A stretch of DNA of 64,000 nucleotides from MPNP01 sp965215545 (lineage in GTDB: Bacteria > Pseudomonadota > Alphaproteobacteria > Rhodobacterales > Rhodobacteraceae): the NCBI GenBank assembly GCA_965215545.1, contig OZ244066.1, positions 1,054,001 to 1,118,000 of the forward strand, in the 5' to 3' direction. Below are positions 18,462 to 27,996 of the stretch, piece after piece. Numbering within the stretch: the stretch's first letter is position 1; the number at the start of each line of letters is the position of its first letter. Both the position numbers and the translations under genes were made by a program. The notes beneath the pieces are model-generated. The model was not told where the DNA came from. It did no database searches and was given only the letters and a program-made list of their open reading frames with translations.

Positions 18462-19969
18462 GATCACTTGCTCTGTCCCTTGTCCTTGCCATTGGCTTGA
18501 CGGGAACTGCGGGCCAGGCTGGCCCGGATGACAACTCGCTGAACATTGCCTGGTCGGGCGAACTGGCAACCCTCGATCGGTATTACAATGTCCTGCGGGA
18601 GGGGATCATCGTCGGACGCCTTGTCTGGGATGCGCTCCTCTTCAAGAATCCCGATACGCTCGAGTTCGAGCCATTGCTGGCAGAGAGTTACAGTTTTGTC
18701 GACAGCACCACCATGGACTTCGAGTTGCGTCAGGGCGTGACCTTCCACAACGGCGAGGCCTTTGATGCCGACGATGTGGTGTACACGCTCAATCGCATGG
18801 CCGACCCGGACAACGGCGTCCTGACCCAGCGCAATGTCAACTGGATAGACCGGGTGGAAAAGCGCGGGCCGTATTCCGTCCGGCTGCACATGAAGCGGCC
18901 GACACCGATCGCACTGGAGTTTCTGGCCGGGCCGCTTCTGATCTACCCCAACGAGTACTACGCCGAAGTCGGGCCCGAGGGGATGGGTCAGGCCCCGGTT
19001 GGAACCGGACCCTACAGGGTCACGGCGTTTGCGCCGGGTGAATCCATCACCTTCGAGCGCAATGAGAACTACTTTGCCGGCTCCCCCAAGGGCCAGCCTT
19101 CCATTGATGTCATTCGGCAGCGCACGGTGCCCGACAACAACACCCAGATTGCCGAACTTCTGGCCGGGACGGTTGACTGGATCTGGAAGGTGCCTGCCGA
19201 TCAGGCCGCAGCTCTCGCCCAGCGCTCCGGGATCAACGTGGTGAATGAGCAGACGATGCGGATTGGTTACCTGAGCTTTGACAGCAGCAATCGCACCGGC
19301 AATGACTCGCCCGTCAATGATGCCCGTGTCCGACAGGCCATTGCCCATGCCATTGACCGGCAAGCCATCGTGACGGCCCTGGTCGGCGGCAGTTCGGTGG
19401 TTGTGCATTCTGCCTGCCATCCGGCCCAGTTTGGCTGTGAGCAGGATGTCACCACCTATGATTACGATCCGGACAAGGCCCGGGCCCTGCTGGCAGAAGC
19501 TGGCTATCCTGATGGCTTCACCATCGATTTTCATGCGTACCGGGACCGGCCGTATGCCGAAGCCATCATGGGGTATCTGAATGCGGTCGGGATCGAGACA
19601 AACCTGGTCTATCTCAAATACGCCGCCTTGCGTGACCAGGTCTACGCCGGTGAAATTGACTTCAATTTCATGAGCTGGGGCAGCTATTCGTTCCATGATG
19701 TCTCGGCCATTACCAGTCACTTCTTCAAGGCCACGAAGGATGACTATGCCAGCGATCAGGCGCTGATTGCCGATCTGACCACTGGCGACAATTCGGTTGA
19801 TCGAGACGAGCGTCTGGCGGCCTATTCCCGGGCCCTGCGAACCATCGCCGACAATGTGTACTGGGTGCCGCTGTTCTCGTACAATGTGAACTATGCCTTC
19901 AGTGACCAGCTTGACTTCGTGCCCAATCCCGATGAGGTGCCACGCTTCTATGCGGCCCGCTGGAAGTAA
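18458..19969 (+). CDS. Peptide ABC transporter substrate-binding protein (family 5)
   Basis: A 503-residue periplasmic solute-binding protein of the DppA/OppA/GsiB family. It has a signal peptide at residues 1-22 (LALSLVLAIGLTGTAGQA). The family core then follows: SLNIAWSGELATLDRYYNV, TFHNGEAFDADDVVYTLNRM, GTGPYRVTAFAPGESITFERN, and VRQAIAHAIDRQAIV. It captures peptides for the downstream permeases. A strong ribosome site, AAAGGAG, lies eight bases upstream of ATG 18458, which overlaps the regulator stop. A stable hairpin directly after the gene may favour its higher expression over the permeases. Confidence 0.93.
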   Translation: MRSLALSLVLAIGLTGTAGQAGPDDNSLNIAWSGELATLDRYYNVLREGIIVGRLVWDALLFKNPDTLEFEPLLAESYSFVDSTTMDFELRQGVTFHNGEAFDADDVVYTLNRMADPDNGVLTQRNVNWIDRVEKRGPYSVRLHMKRPTPIALEFLAGPLLIYPNEYYAEVGPEGMGQAPVGTGPYRVTAFAPGESITFERNENYFAGSPKGQPSIDVIRQRTVPDNNTQIAELLAGTVDWIWKVPADQAAALAQRSGINVVNEQTMRIGYLSFDSSNRTGNDSPVNDARVRQAIAHAIDRQAIVTALVGGSSVVVHSACHPAQFGCEQDVTTYDYDPDKARALLAEAGYPDGFTIDFHAYRDRPYAEAIMGYLNAVGIETNLVYLKYAALRDQVYAGEIDFNFMSWGSYSFHDVSAITSHFFKATKDDYASDQALIADLTTGDNSVDRDERLAAYSRALRTIADNVYWVPLFSYNVNYAFSDQLDFVPNPDEVPRFYAARWK

Positions 19970-19978
19970 TTCACGGCG

Positions 19979-20006
19979 ACCGGGGCCCGTTGCATCGGGC
20001 CCCGGT
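19979..20006 (+). promoter_or_regulatory. Intercistronic hairpin after the binding-protein gene
   Basis: A perfect 11-bp stem (ACCGGGGCCCG and its complement) with a TTGCAT loop sits between the substrate-binding protein and the first permease. There is no T run after it, so it is more likely an mRNA-stabilising or partial-attenuation element than a full terminator. Confidence 0.7.
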
Positions 20007-20030
20007 CCGGATCCTTGCCAGGGCTGAACG

Positions 20031-20948
20031 ATGCCGGTCTTCATTCTGAAGCGCATCGGACTGGCCATCCTGGTTGCCCTGTTTGTCTCCTTTCTGAGTT
20101 TCATGATGCTGCGGGCCGCCGGTGACCCGGCGATCGCCATTGCAGGCGAGGGTGCCTCTGAGGCAGACATCGAATACATCCGGGTCCAGTTCGGTTTCGA
20201 CCGGCCACTCATCGTGCAGTACGGGGACTGGTTGTCCGGTGCTCTCCGGGGCGATTTCGGGATCAGCACATATTTCTCGACGCCGGTCCATGCGCTGATT
20301 GCCGAACGTCTGCCGGTCACCCTGCAATTGGGTGTGGCATCATTGCTTTTTGCCATCCTGCTGGCGATGCCTCTGGGTATCATCGCCGCCGTGTATCCCA
20401 ACTCCATCATCGATCGCCTGGCCCTCGTCCTCTCGGTTCTCGGCCAGGCCCTGCCCAATTTCTGGTTTGCCCTCGTCCTGATCGTGGTCCTCGCGGTCTG
20501 GTGGCCACTGTTGCCGCCATCTGGCAACAGCACCTGGCAACATTTCATCATGCCGACGATTGTGCTCGGCTATTATGCAACCCCGGCGATCATGCGCCTG
20601 ACCCGATCGGGCATGCTTGAGGTGCTGGCTTCCGACTATATCCGGACAGCCCGCGCCAAGGGGCTGCATCCTGCCCAGGTGCTGGTCAAGCATGCCATGC
20701 GCAACGCCGTTCTCCCTGTCGTCAGTCATTCGACAGTCCAGTTTGGCTACATGCTCGGCGGCTCCGTCATCATCGAGAGCATCTATGCCCTGCATGGCAT
20801 CGGGCAGTTGGCCTGGGAAAGCATCGCTCGGGCCGATTTGCCAACAGTCCAGGCCATTATCCTGATTCTTTCATTGATCTACGTCGGTTTGAATCTGGCC
20901 GGCGATCTTCTCAATGCCTGGCTTGATCCACGGATTCGGGTTGCCTGA
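20031..20948 (+). CDS. Peptide ABC transporter permease (DppB type)
   Basis: A 305-residue inner-membrane permease with the DppB layout: N-terminal helix (RIGLAILVALFVSFLSFMML), a periplasmic loop with EYIRVQFGFDRPLIVQY, then five more helices. The EAA loop is DYIRTARAKGLHPAQVLVKHAMRNAVLPV, which contacts the ATPases. It pairs with the DppC-type gene that starts two bases after its stop. Substrate preference cannot be read from the sequence. Its co-location with ggt suggests glutathione or other gamma-glutamyl peptides. Confidence 0.92.
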   Translation: MPVFILKRIGLAILVALFVSFLSFMMLRAAGDPAIAIAGEGASEADIEYIRVQFGFDRPLIVQYGDWLSGALRGDFGISTYFSTPVHALIAERLPVTLQLGVASLLFAILLAMPLGIIAAVYPNSIIDRLALVLSVLGQALPNFWFALVLIVVLAVWWPLLPPSGNSTWQHFIMPTIVLGYYATPAIMRLTRSGMLEVLASDYIRTARAKGLHPAQVLVKHAMRNAVLPVVSHSTVQFGYMLGGSVIIESIYALHGIGQLAWESIARADLPTVQAIILILSLIYVGLNLAGDLLNAWLDPRIRVA

Positions 20949-20949
20949 C

Positions 20950-21858
20950 ATGGCGGTGCGGTCGACAGGCTTTGAGCAGGATTTACCGGAGCAGGAGGCC
21001 CTCTCGCCTCGGGCGATTGTCCTGCGGCGCGCCCGAAGTCATTCCGGCTTCCTCCTCGGTGTCGGCGGCCTGGGACTGATCATCCTTCTGGCCCTGATGG
21101 CACCGCTGCTCGCCCCCCACAATCCGGTCGAGCAAAATCTGCTGGCCCGGCTGCAGCCCCCCATCTGGACCGCGGCAGGGAGTTGGGATCATGTCCTCGG
21201 GACCGACCAGCTGGGGCGTGATTATCTCAGTCGACTCCTCTACGGTGCCCGGCTGTCCCTGCTCATCGGACTCTCGGCCATGGTCATTTCCGGCTTGATC
21301 GGCACGAGTCTCGGGGTCATGGCAGGCTATTTTGGTGGCCGCGTGGATCTGGTCATCACCTTCATCATCACGGCGCGGCTCTCGATGCCCATTGTTCTCA
21401 TCGCCTTGGCGGTCGCGGCGATTTTCGGCTCGTCGCTCCAGCTCGTGATTGTGATCCTGGGTCTGCTGCTCTGGGACGGTTTTGCCATCGTCGCCCGCTC
21501 GGCAACCCTGCAGATTCGTGATGCGGACTTCCTGATGGCCGCACGGGCGCTGGGCATGCCGGTCTGGCGACTCATCCTCCTTGAATTGCTGCCCAACATC
21601 AAGGATGCCCTGATTGTCGTCGCGACGCTGGAGATGGCCCATGCCATCCTGCTCGAATCAGCCCTGTCCTTCCTCGGTCTCGGCGTCCAGCCGCCGCAGC
21701 CGTCCTGGGGATTGATGATCGCCGAGGGCAAGGACTATCTCTTCTTCGAACCCTGGCTGATCATGATTCCCGGCGTCGCGCTCTTCCTCCTGGTGATGTC
21801 GATCAATCTTCTTGGTGACGGTTTGCGGGACATCTCTGCACCCGAGGGTCGGTCTTGA
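20950..21858 (+). CDS. Peptide ABC transporter permease (DppC type)
   Basis: A 302-residue partner permease. An N-terminal cytoplasmic stretch leads to a helix at about 35-57, a periplasmic HVLGTDQLGRDYLSRLLYGAR motif typical of DppC/OppC, further helices, and the EAA loop DFLMAARALGMPVWRLILLELLPN. The ATG at 20950 follows the previous stop closely. Its stop overlaps the TTG start of the first ATPase, so the set is translationally coupled. Confidence 0.92.
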   Translation: MAVRSTGFEQDLPEQEALSPRAIVLRRARSHSGFLLGVGGLGLIILLALMAPLLAPHNPVEQNLLARLQPPIWTAAGSWDHVLGTDQLGRDYLSRLLYGARLSLLIGLSAMVISGLIGTSLGVMAGYFGGRVDLVITFIITARLSMPIVLIALAVAAIFGSSLQLVIVILGLLLWDGFAIVARSATLQIRDADFLMAARALGMPVWRLILLELLPNIKDALIVVATLEMAHAILLESALSFLGLGVQPPQPSWGLMIAEGKDYLFFEPWLIMIPGVALFLLVMSINLLGDGLRDISAPEGRS

Positions 21859-22820
21859 CCCTGCTTGATGTCCGGAACCTGACGATCCGGATTGCCACCC
21901 AGCACGGCACCCTGCGGGCTGTGCATGGCCTTGACCTCGCGCTCAAATCCGGGGACGTGCTTGGCATTGTCGGTGAAAGCGGTTGTGGCAAATCCATGGC
22001 AACATTGGGAATTCTCAACCTGTTGCCAAAGTCGGCAATCCGGACAGCCGATCGGATTCTCTTTGACGGTCAGGATCTTGCCATGTTCTCCGCGGCGGCC
22101 ATGCGGGCTGTTCTCGGCAACGATATCGGCATGATCTTCCAGGATCCCATGACAGCACTGAATCCGACCTACACGATCGGCAATCAGCTTGTCGAAGTCT
22201 ATCGGCGCCACCGCGGCGGGTCGCGGCGGGTTGCGGAGGAACGGGCGATCTGGCTCCTGGACCGGGTCGGGATCTCGGCAGCCAAGAGCCGCCTCAGCCA
22301 GTATCCCCATCAGCTGTCCGGGGGCCTGCGCCAGCGCGTTGTCATCGCCCAGGCCCTGATGTGTGAACCCAAACTCATCATCGCCGATGAGCCGACCACA
22401 GCCCTTGATGTCACCGTCCAGGCTCAGATCCTGCGCCTCATCAAGGATATTCAGGCCGACATCGATGCCGGCGTCATCATCATCACCCACGACCTCGGCG
22501 TTGTTGCGCAGATGGCCGATCGGGTCCTGATCATGTATGCCGGCGAAGCCGTCGAGACGGGCACGACCATGCACGTCCTCACAACACCGCGCCACCCCTA
22601 CACCAACGGATTGCTCTCCTGCCTGCCACAGCCGGACGCCGCCGACTCGCTTGGGCAGATCCGGGGCATTGTGCCCTCACTGCTGAGCGATCCGACCGGA
22701 TGCCCATTCCGGACCCGGTGCCTGTCAGCCACGCAGGCCTGTCGCAAGGACATTCCGGTCCATACGACAACGCAGGATCACAGTTGGCGTTGCGTGCTGT
22801 CGATGGGAGCAGCCCCTTGA
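21855..22820 (+). CDS. Peptide ABC transporter ATP-binding protein (DppD type)
   Basis: 321 residues. Walker A GESGCGKS, Q-loop MIFQDPMTALNP, signature LSGGLRQRV, Walker B LIIADEPTTALDV, and H-loop THDLGV are all intact. The C-terminal oligopeptide-transporter extension with CPFRTRCLSATQAC carries the Cys cluster common to DppD/OppD proteins. The start is TTG at 21855 with GAGGG upstream, overlapping the permease stop. Confidence 0.93.
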   Translation: MTLLDVRNLTIRIATQHGTLRAVHGLDLALKSGDVLGIVGESGCGKSMATLGILNLLPKSAIRTADRILFDGQDLAMFSAAAMRAVLGNDIGMIFQDPMTALNPTYTIGNQLVEVYRRHRGGSRRVAEERAIWLLDRVGISAAKSRLSQYPHQLSGGLRQRVVIAQALMCEPKLIIADEPTTALDVTVQAQILRLIKDIQADIDAGVIIITHDLGVVAQMADRVLIMYAGEAVETGTTMHVLTTPRHPYTNGLLSCLPQPDAADSLGQIRGIVPSLLSDPTGCPFRTRCLSATQACRKDIPVHTTTQDHSWRCVLSMGAAP

Positions 22821-23791
22821 CCGATGCCATGCCGGACAGACCGCTTCTGGCTGCGGAGAATGTCTCCATGACCTTTCGTGTCAAGCAGGGTGCATTTGGC
22901 AGGACATTGCCGCTCCATGCCCTCACGGAGGTCGGTTTCACCATGAACCGCGGCGATGTGCTCGGTCTGGTTGGCGAAAGTGGCTGCGGGAAATCGACTC
23001 TGGCCAGGATCCTGCTCGGCCTGGCCCTGCCCACCTGCGGTTATGTTCGCATCGACGGGATTCCCATTGGGGACGTCGACCCGGCCCAGCGAGTCGGCCT
23101 GATCCAGCCGATCTTCCAGGATCCGTTCTCGTCACTCAACCCCCGGAAAACCGTTGCCCAGATCGTCGGTCTGCCGCTGCGCCTGCAGGGGACAGGTGCG
23201 GCGGAGACCGCAGGCCGGGTTGCCGAGATGCTGGAACGGGTTGGCTTGCCTCAGCGCATGGCCGGATCCTTTCCCAATCAGATGTCAGGTGGTCAACGGC
23301 AGCGGGTTGCCATCGCCCGGGCCCTGATCAGCAAACCCCGGATCGTCATCTGTGACGAGCCGACATCAGCCCTTGATGTGTCCGTGCAGTCGCAAATCCT
23401 GAACCTCCTGCGCGAGCTCCAGATCGAACTCGGTCTGACCTATCTGCTGATCAGCCACGATCTGGCCGTTGTCCGTCACATGGCCCATTCCGTCATGGTG
23501 ATGTATCTCGGTCGCATCGTGGAACATGCCCAGACCGAGACCCTCTTCCACCGCCAGCGGCACCCCTACACCCGGGCCCTGCTTGAGACCGTCCTGCCGA
23601 CGACTCCGGGCCAGGGTCTTCCCGACATCAATCTCACAGGTGAATTCCCCAACCCCATCGCACCCCCCGCAGGGTGTCCCTTCCATCCACGGTGTCCTCA
23701 TCGGCAAGACCGATGCCGATCGGAGCGTCCGGAATTCATCGGCACCGCCCAGCACGGGTCCGCCTGTTTTTTTCCGCTCCACACGGCATGA
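22817..23791 (+). CDS. Peptide ABC transporter ATP-binding protein (DppF type)
   Basis: 324 residues from TTG 22817 (GGGAG seven bases upstream, overlapping the previous stop as TTGA), or 320 from ATG 22829. Walker A GESGCGKS, Q-loop PIFQDPFSSLNPR, signature MSGGQRQRVAIARAL, Walker B IVICDEPTSALDV and the H-loop SHDLAV are intact. The C-terminal CPFHPRCPHRQDRC Cys motif is typical of this half. It forms the ATPase heterodimer with the upstream gene. Its stop overlaps the ggt start (ATGA). Confidence 0.92.
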   Translation: MTDAMPDRPLLAAENVSMTFRVKQGAFGRTLPLHALTEVGFTMNRGDVLGLVGESGCGKSTLARILLGLALPTCGYVRIDGIPIGDVDPAQRVGLIQPIFQDPFSSLNPRKTVAQIVGLPLRLQGTGAAETAGRVAEMLERVGLPQRMAGSFPNQMSGGQRQRVAIARALISKPRIVICDEPTSALDVSVQSQILNLLRELQIELGLTYLLISHDLAVVRHMAHSVMVMYLGRIVEHAQTETLFHRQRHPYTRALLETVLPTTPGQGLPDINLTGEFPNPIAPPAGCPFHPRCPHRQDRCRSERPEFIGTAQHGSACFFPLHTA

Positions 23792-25356
23792 GCCAGCCAG
23801 TCCACAACCACCCCCCACCCCCTGCCGTCACGGGCAATGACGGGCTTGTCGTCTCGCAGCATTTTGCGGCCTCGGCGGCCGGTGCCGAAGTTCTGCGGGC
23901 CGGGGGCAGCGCGATGGATGCGGTCGTGGCCACCGCTCTGGTCCTCGCCGTTGTCGAACCGTGGATGAGCGGACTGGGCGGCGTCGGCTACATCCTTGCC
24001 GGACCGCCTGATGCAAAACCGGAGGTTATTGATTTTGCCGCACGTTCGCCCGCCGGCATCGTTCCGGCGGACTACCCGATCACCCGCGGCATCAGCAACG
24101 ACCTCTACCCGTGGCCAGCCGTCAAGGACGATCGCAATGTCCGGGGCCCGCTGGCCATCTGTCCCCCCACAGTCCCGCAAGGTCTTGGATGCGCCTGGTC
24201 CCGCTATGGACGCATGCCGTGGGCGGAGCTGGTCCAGCCAGCCATCGATCATGCGCGCCAGGGGATCCCGCTCGACTGGTATACCCAGCTGATCATTGGC
24301 TCGGCTGCCTCCGACCTGCGGTCGGACCCCGATGCTGCTGCCGTCTTTCTCAATCCCGATGGCACCGGTCGGGCGACCGGCTGGACAGCGGTCTCATCGC
24401 AGAGTCTCAGACTTCCCAATCTTGCCGACACCCTGGAGTGCATCGCCCGCGATGGATCCGATGCCCTCATGCGTGGGGATCTTGCGGCCGCCATCATCGA
24501 TGATATCCAGGACAAGGGTGGCCGGATCACACCGGATGACCTTGCGGCGGCCCGACCCGCCATCCGGACCCCCGACTGCTGCACCTTTCCCCAGGGTGCA
24601 ACTCTCTGGACCGTCCCGGGTCAATCCGGCGGACCCGCTGTCCAGCGCATGCTCAAGGCCTGGTACGGTGATGCTGACCTGTCGGCCACCATGGCACCCG
24701 AGGATTTCAGTTGCCATCAGGCCACGACCGGGATCAGGATCCTGCAGGAGCGCCTTGCCGGCCCCGATGCGGCCGGGAACCCGGTGGAGCCGCCCAGTTG
24801 CACGACGAATTTTCTTGTGATCGATCGGTCAGGACTCGTGGTCGCCGTGACGCAATCGCTGCTGTCCCTTTTCGGCTCCAAGGTGCTTCTGCCCCAGACC
24901 GGCATTCTGATGAACAACGCCATGGCACTCTTTGATCCGGTTCCCGGTCGTGCCAACTCCATTGCGCCAGCCAGGCGTCCTCTTGCCAACATGTCTCCGG
25001 CACTCCTTGCCCGGGCCGATGGCCGCCGGATCGCCATCGCGGCTTCGGGAGGCCGTCGGATCATGCCGGCCATTGCCCAGATTCTGGGCATGCTGATGGC
25101 CAGGGGATACGAGATCGACGCCGCCATGGCTGAACCGCGCATGGATTTTGCCGCGGATGGCACCATTGTCGCTGATGACCGCTTGCCCCAACGCACTATC
25201 GAGGCGTTGCAGTCGGTTGGCAACGTTCTGACCGTCAAACCCACGATATTCCCGTTCAATTTTGCCATCGTCAATGTCGCCGAACGGACCCGCAACGGCA
25301 CGATCCGCGGGGTTGCCGAACCATTCTGCCCCCATGCCGCCACCGGGATTGCCTGA
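23788..25356 (+). CDS. Gamma-glutamyltransferase family protein
   Basis: A 522-residue N-terminal-nucleophile hydrolase. ASAAGAEVLRAGGSAMDAVVATALVLAVVEPWMSG is the classical GGT N-terminal region. The autoprocessing and catalytic threonine is T339 in CTTNFLVIDRSGLVVAVT, and the ..GILMNNAMALFDP.. segment follows. It should cleave gamma-glutamyl bonds, for example of glutathione. There is no signal peptide (it begins MSQPVHNHPPPP), so it is predicted cytoplasmic and would act on imported peptides. The ATG overlaps the transporter stop, so it is the last gene of the operon. The usual arginine/glycine-glycine motif late in the small subunit is only loosely matched (AASGGRRIMPAI), so substrate range may differ. 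Confidence 0.9.
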   Translation: MSQPVHNHPPPPAVTGNDGLVVSQHFAASAAGAEVLRAGGSAMDAVVATALVLAVVEPWMSGLGGVGYILAGPPDAKPEVIDFAARSPAGIVPADYPITRGISNDLYPWPAVKDDRNVRGPLAICPPTVPQGLGCAWSRYGRMPWAELVQPAIDHARQGIPLDWYTQLIIGSAASDLRSDPDAAAVFLNPDGTGRATGWTAVSSQSLRLPNLADTLECIARDGSDALMRGDLAAAIIDDIQDKGGRITPDDLAAARPAIRTPDCCTFPQGATLWTVPGQSGGPAVQRMLKAWYGDADLSATMAPEDFSCHQATTGIRILQERLAGPDAAGNPVEPPSCTTNFLVIDRSGLVVAVTQSLLSLFGSKVLLPQTGILMNNAMALFDPVPGRANSIAPARRPLANMSPALLARADGRRIAIAASGGRRIMPAIAQILGMLMARGYEIDAAMAEPRMDFAADGTIVADDRLPQRTIEALQSVGNVLTVKPTIFPFNFAIVNVAERTRNGTIRGVAEPFCPHAATGIA

Positions 25357-25733
25357 TCCCTGGCCCCGACCCCGAATGCCGGATCCGCCCGTGCGATCAA
25401 GACCAACAATCGGGAACAGCGAGCAGGAAACCGCAGCAGTTGGCCGGCATTCCACCCGCGCCATCGACAGGGCCCGCATCGGGTCACAGGAAGACCCCTG
25501 CTGCGACCTCGATGCTATGCTGCTGCCGGCAACCCCACCTCCGTGACAGGGATCGATCCCACCGGCTGTGGGCCGGTGCATGGGTGCCTCCCTGCGGGCA
25601 GCGTGCCAGGCCCCGGTAGCCACCACCGTCGGCCAGCATGCGGACCAGGGGGACGATCGGGACGGCGTGGGCAAGGGAGCCGACCCCCTTGCCCCGGGAT
25701 GATGGGGACCCAGCCGCAGGCCACCGGCGGGTA
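25357..25733. other. Intergenic region after the ggt operon
   Basis: 377 bases with no convincing gene, hairpin terminator or repeat. Open frames here are low-complexity Pro/Arg/Gly translations. It marks the passage from intact operons to the decayed accessory region. Confidence 0.5.
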
Positions 25734-26364
25734 TCAGGGACGGAGCCCATGAGACAGGGCCTGTCGGGTCATGGGGGTCACCTTGGCAGGGCGGATCGCC
25801 CCCTCCAGCTTACCTCTGGGAGCCGCCGCGATGGTCACGACCGCCACTGCTGCGTCCCCGGGTGGAGCGGCGGTGTTTGTTGTCGTCCGGTTTCGACCGC
25901 GCGCGGGCGCGTCCAGGGCGTTGGCGATCTCGGCGGTCACCGTCACCGCCAGGGGCAGACCGGCAACCCGCCACCAGTCGGTCCACACATAGGCAACCCA
26001 GACCATTCCGTACCCTTTGGTCTTGGGATTGGACAGCACCAGCTGAAACCGGTTCTTGTCGATGACGTCATCCGTGAGCGTCCGGATCGGCAGTGGCATG
26101 AAGCGTGGGCCGGCGGGCAGGACGATGTTCCCGCTTTCCGCCAGGGAGTCCTTGCCGGCCTTGGCCGTCCCGTCCCGGGTCCGATACCGGTACAGGAGAT
26201 CGAAATCGAGCGGGCGGGACAGGAGAGGACGAACAGGGTCTCCTCCCCCTCCCGGACCTGGACGTCGGCCACTTTCAGTTCGGCGGTCACCCCTTGACCA
26301 TCCGGTGGGCGGTGGTGGGGGTGGCCAGCAGCACCGCCAGGGTGGCGGCGGTCAGGGTCATCAT
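25734..26364 (-). pseudogene. Secreted Calx-beta domain protein, frameshifted
   Basis: From ATG 26364 a signal peptide reads MMTLTAATLAVLLATPTTA, followed after a frame change (near 26288, GGGG run) by VADVQVREGEETLFVLSCP. After another (near 26212) comes FDFDLLYRYRTRDGTAKAG, then DSLAESGNIVLPAG, then IDKNRFQLVLSN. This is a Calx-beta domain pattern (VREGxxxxxxxxRxRDGTAKAGxDY). A second short region (MVWVAYVWTDWWRVAGLPL) closes the protein. Calx-beta domains occur in calcium-binding adhesins and large exoproteins. Here there is only one domain, so its role is unknown. Two frame breaks indicate a decayed gene or base-calling errors in G/C runs. Confidence 0.6.
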
Positions 26365-26482
26365 CAGTCGGGTCGTGACAGTCCTCCCTTGCCTGGTCCC
26401 CGGGCAGCGGGGCCGTCCCAAGGGATCACGATTTCTTTACAGGGGGGCGCGACCGGGGTGTCAAGCCCCCGCCTGTCAGCTA

Positions 26483-27966
26483 TCAATGCAACACACTTGA
26501 CGCCGCATCTGTCATCTGCACCTTGCTGTTCTCCCAGGTCCTGATGGCCAACACACACTCGAAGAGGGTCCGAACGCCCTGCCAGAGTGTCTCGATCCCG
26601 GGCAGCGGTTGACGCTTTGCGGGATGGAAGCCGGCCAGACCACCAGTCAGGACAACAAACCGCTCGATCGTCATCGCCCGGGCCGCCGCAGGCGGGGCCC
26701 GCGTGCGGGCAAGATGGGTGAGATCCCAGACCCCCACGTCATCGCGAAGGGCGGTGATGGCATCAAGGGCGAAGCACGTCCTGAAGTCATCAGCACTGTC
26801 GAGATGGCGGTCCTCAATGCGGGTGCCCTGTTCGAGGGCATGGAAGAACCGTTCGATGCGCCAGCGCAGCGCGGACCAGCCCGGAACGGTGGTGGCCATC
26901 GCCAGGTCCGCGGTCCCGGCGCTGGGAGCGATCAGCAGCAGCCAGTGCAGGGGACCCCTCGGCTTGCCGGCCTGACGCCGGACATGCGCGGATGAGGCCT
27001 CCTCGCGTGCCGAGACAGCGTGCATGATGACCGGGGAATCGGTCCGGACGTCCCCGGATGGCAGCAGGGTCACGGGCGGGGACCGTGATTGTGCGGGTGC
27101 CCACGGGTTCGGACGGCAGGATATGGTCCCACAGATCCTCATCACCGCCATCGGGCAAGGCCACCCGCCACTGGACACCCCGGGCGGCCCGGACCAGCAG
27201 CACCTGCCCGGCTTTCTGTGCCTGGGCCAGGAACTGCCAGGCATCCCCTCTCGCGGTCACAGACAAGCCTGCGCCAGTTCCCTGGCGCGGGCAAGGCCCC
27301 GGGTTCCCTTGCCGCCACCGCCCCCATCTGTCATCATCTGGATGGCAGCAGGGTCAGCGGTGACCGCCAGCCCGTCGTGGTTCAGCGTTGTCGTGGCCTG
27401 GATGGCCAGCACCAGCGGTTCCGCCCCGCAGCGTTCCACCGTCTGCTCCCCATGCGAATCCAGGATATGGTCCATCGTCACGCCATCATGCGAGAGCAGC
27501 CGCAATCAACGATCATCATGATGGGCGGCCGTCTGTGCGGCGCAGCTGTCGCCACCCTGCAGGGGTCCCGACCCGCCGAGAGCCCGCCGGGGTTCCTGGC
27601 CGAGTGTGGCCTGCCAAACGGCGGCCAGCGGTTTGAGCCATACCATGCGGCGGATCCCCGAACGCCGCCCCGCTGTCGGGCCCGACAAGGGTCTGCACCA
27701 GGACCGGCCTCTGACCATAGCGTGTCGCCCAGTCATCGGCTGGTCGGCCGATGATGCAATCCCGGGGACCGAGCTGGATGCCGACCGCGGCAAAGTCGAG
27801 ACCACCGAGGATCCCCCAGCGTGACGACCGGATCCAGTAGCGGACCTGACCCCGGGCGGGCCCAGCCCTCGGGATGACGGGTGGTCGTCATGGCGTCCCG
27901 GTGCCGGCGATGTTCGTCGTTGGTGAGGCGATTGTCAGCCGTGGTCAGGGCGCACGCCAATGCCAT
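26483..27966 (-). pseudogene. Decayed transposase: DruA-like (DUF4338) N-part plus Tn5/IS4-like C-part
   Basis: Segments in different frames align in order with a single fusion. At the 5' end, RYWIRSSRWGILGGLDFAAV and IGRPADDWATRYGQRPVLVQTLV match the DUF4338/DruA-like region. Next come LVLAIQATTTLNHDGL (in Tn5 transposase the catalytic Asp lies in DTTTL; here it is Ala), AQKAGQVLLVRAARGVQW, and SALRWRIERFFHALEQGTRIEDRHLD with the catalytic Glu. The tail FVVLTGGLAGFHPAKRQPLPG follows. At least four frame changes are needed to read it through. It is inactive as sequenced. No terminal repeats were recognised. Confidence 0.65.
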
Positions 27967-27996
27967 CGGTCAAGCGGGGGGTTGTCACGGCTTGCG

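Noticed and set aside
18464..20551. Minus-strand 695-codon open frame opposite the transporter genes
   Set aside because: It mirrors the substrate-binding protein and permease, which have full family motifs and ribosome sites on the plus strand.
25638..26297. 219-codon plus-strand frame
   Set aside because: Low-complexity translation opposite the Calx-beta pseudogene, which has domain motifs and a signal peptide on the minus strand.
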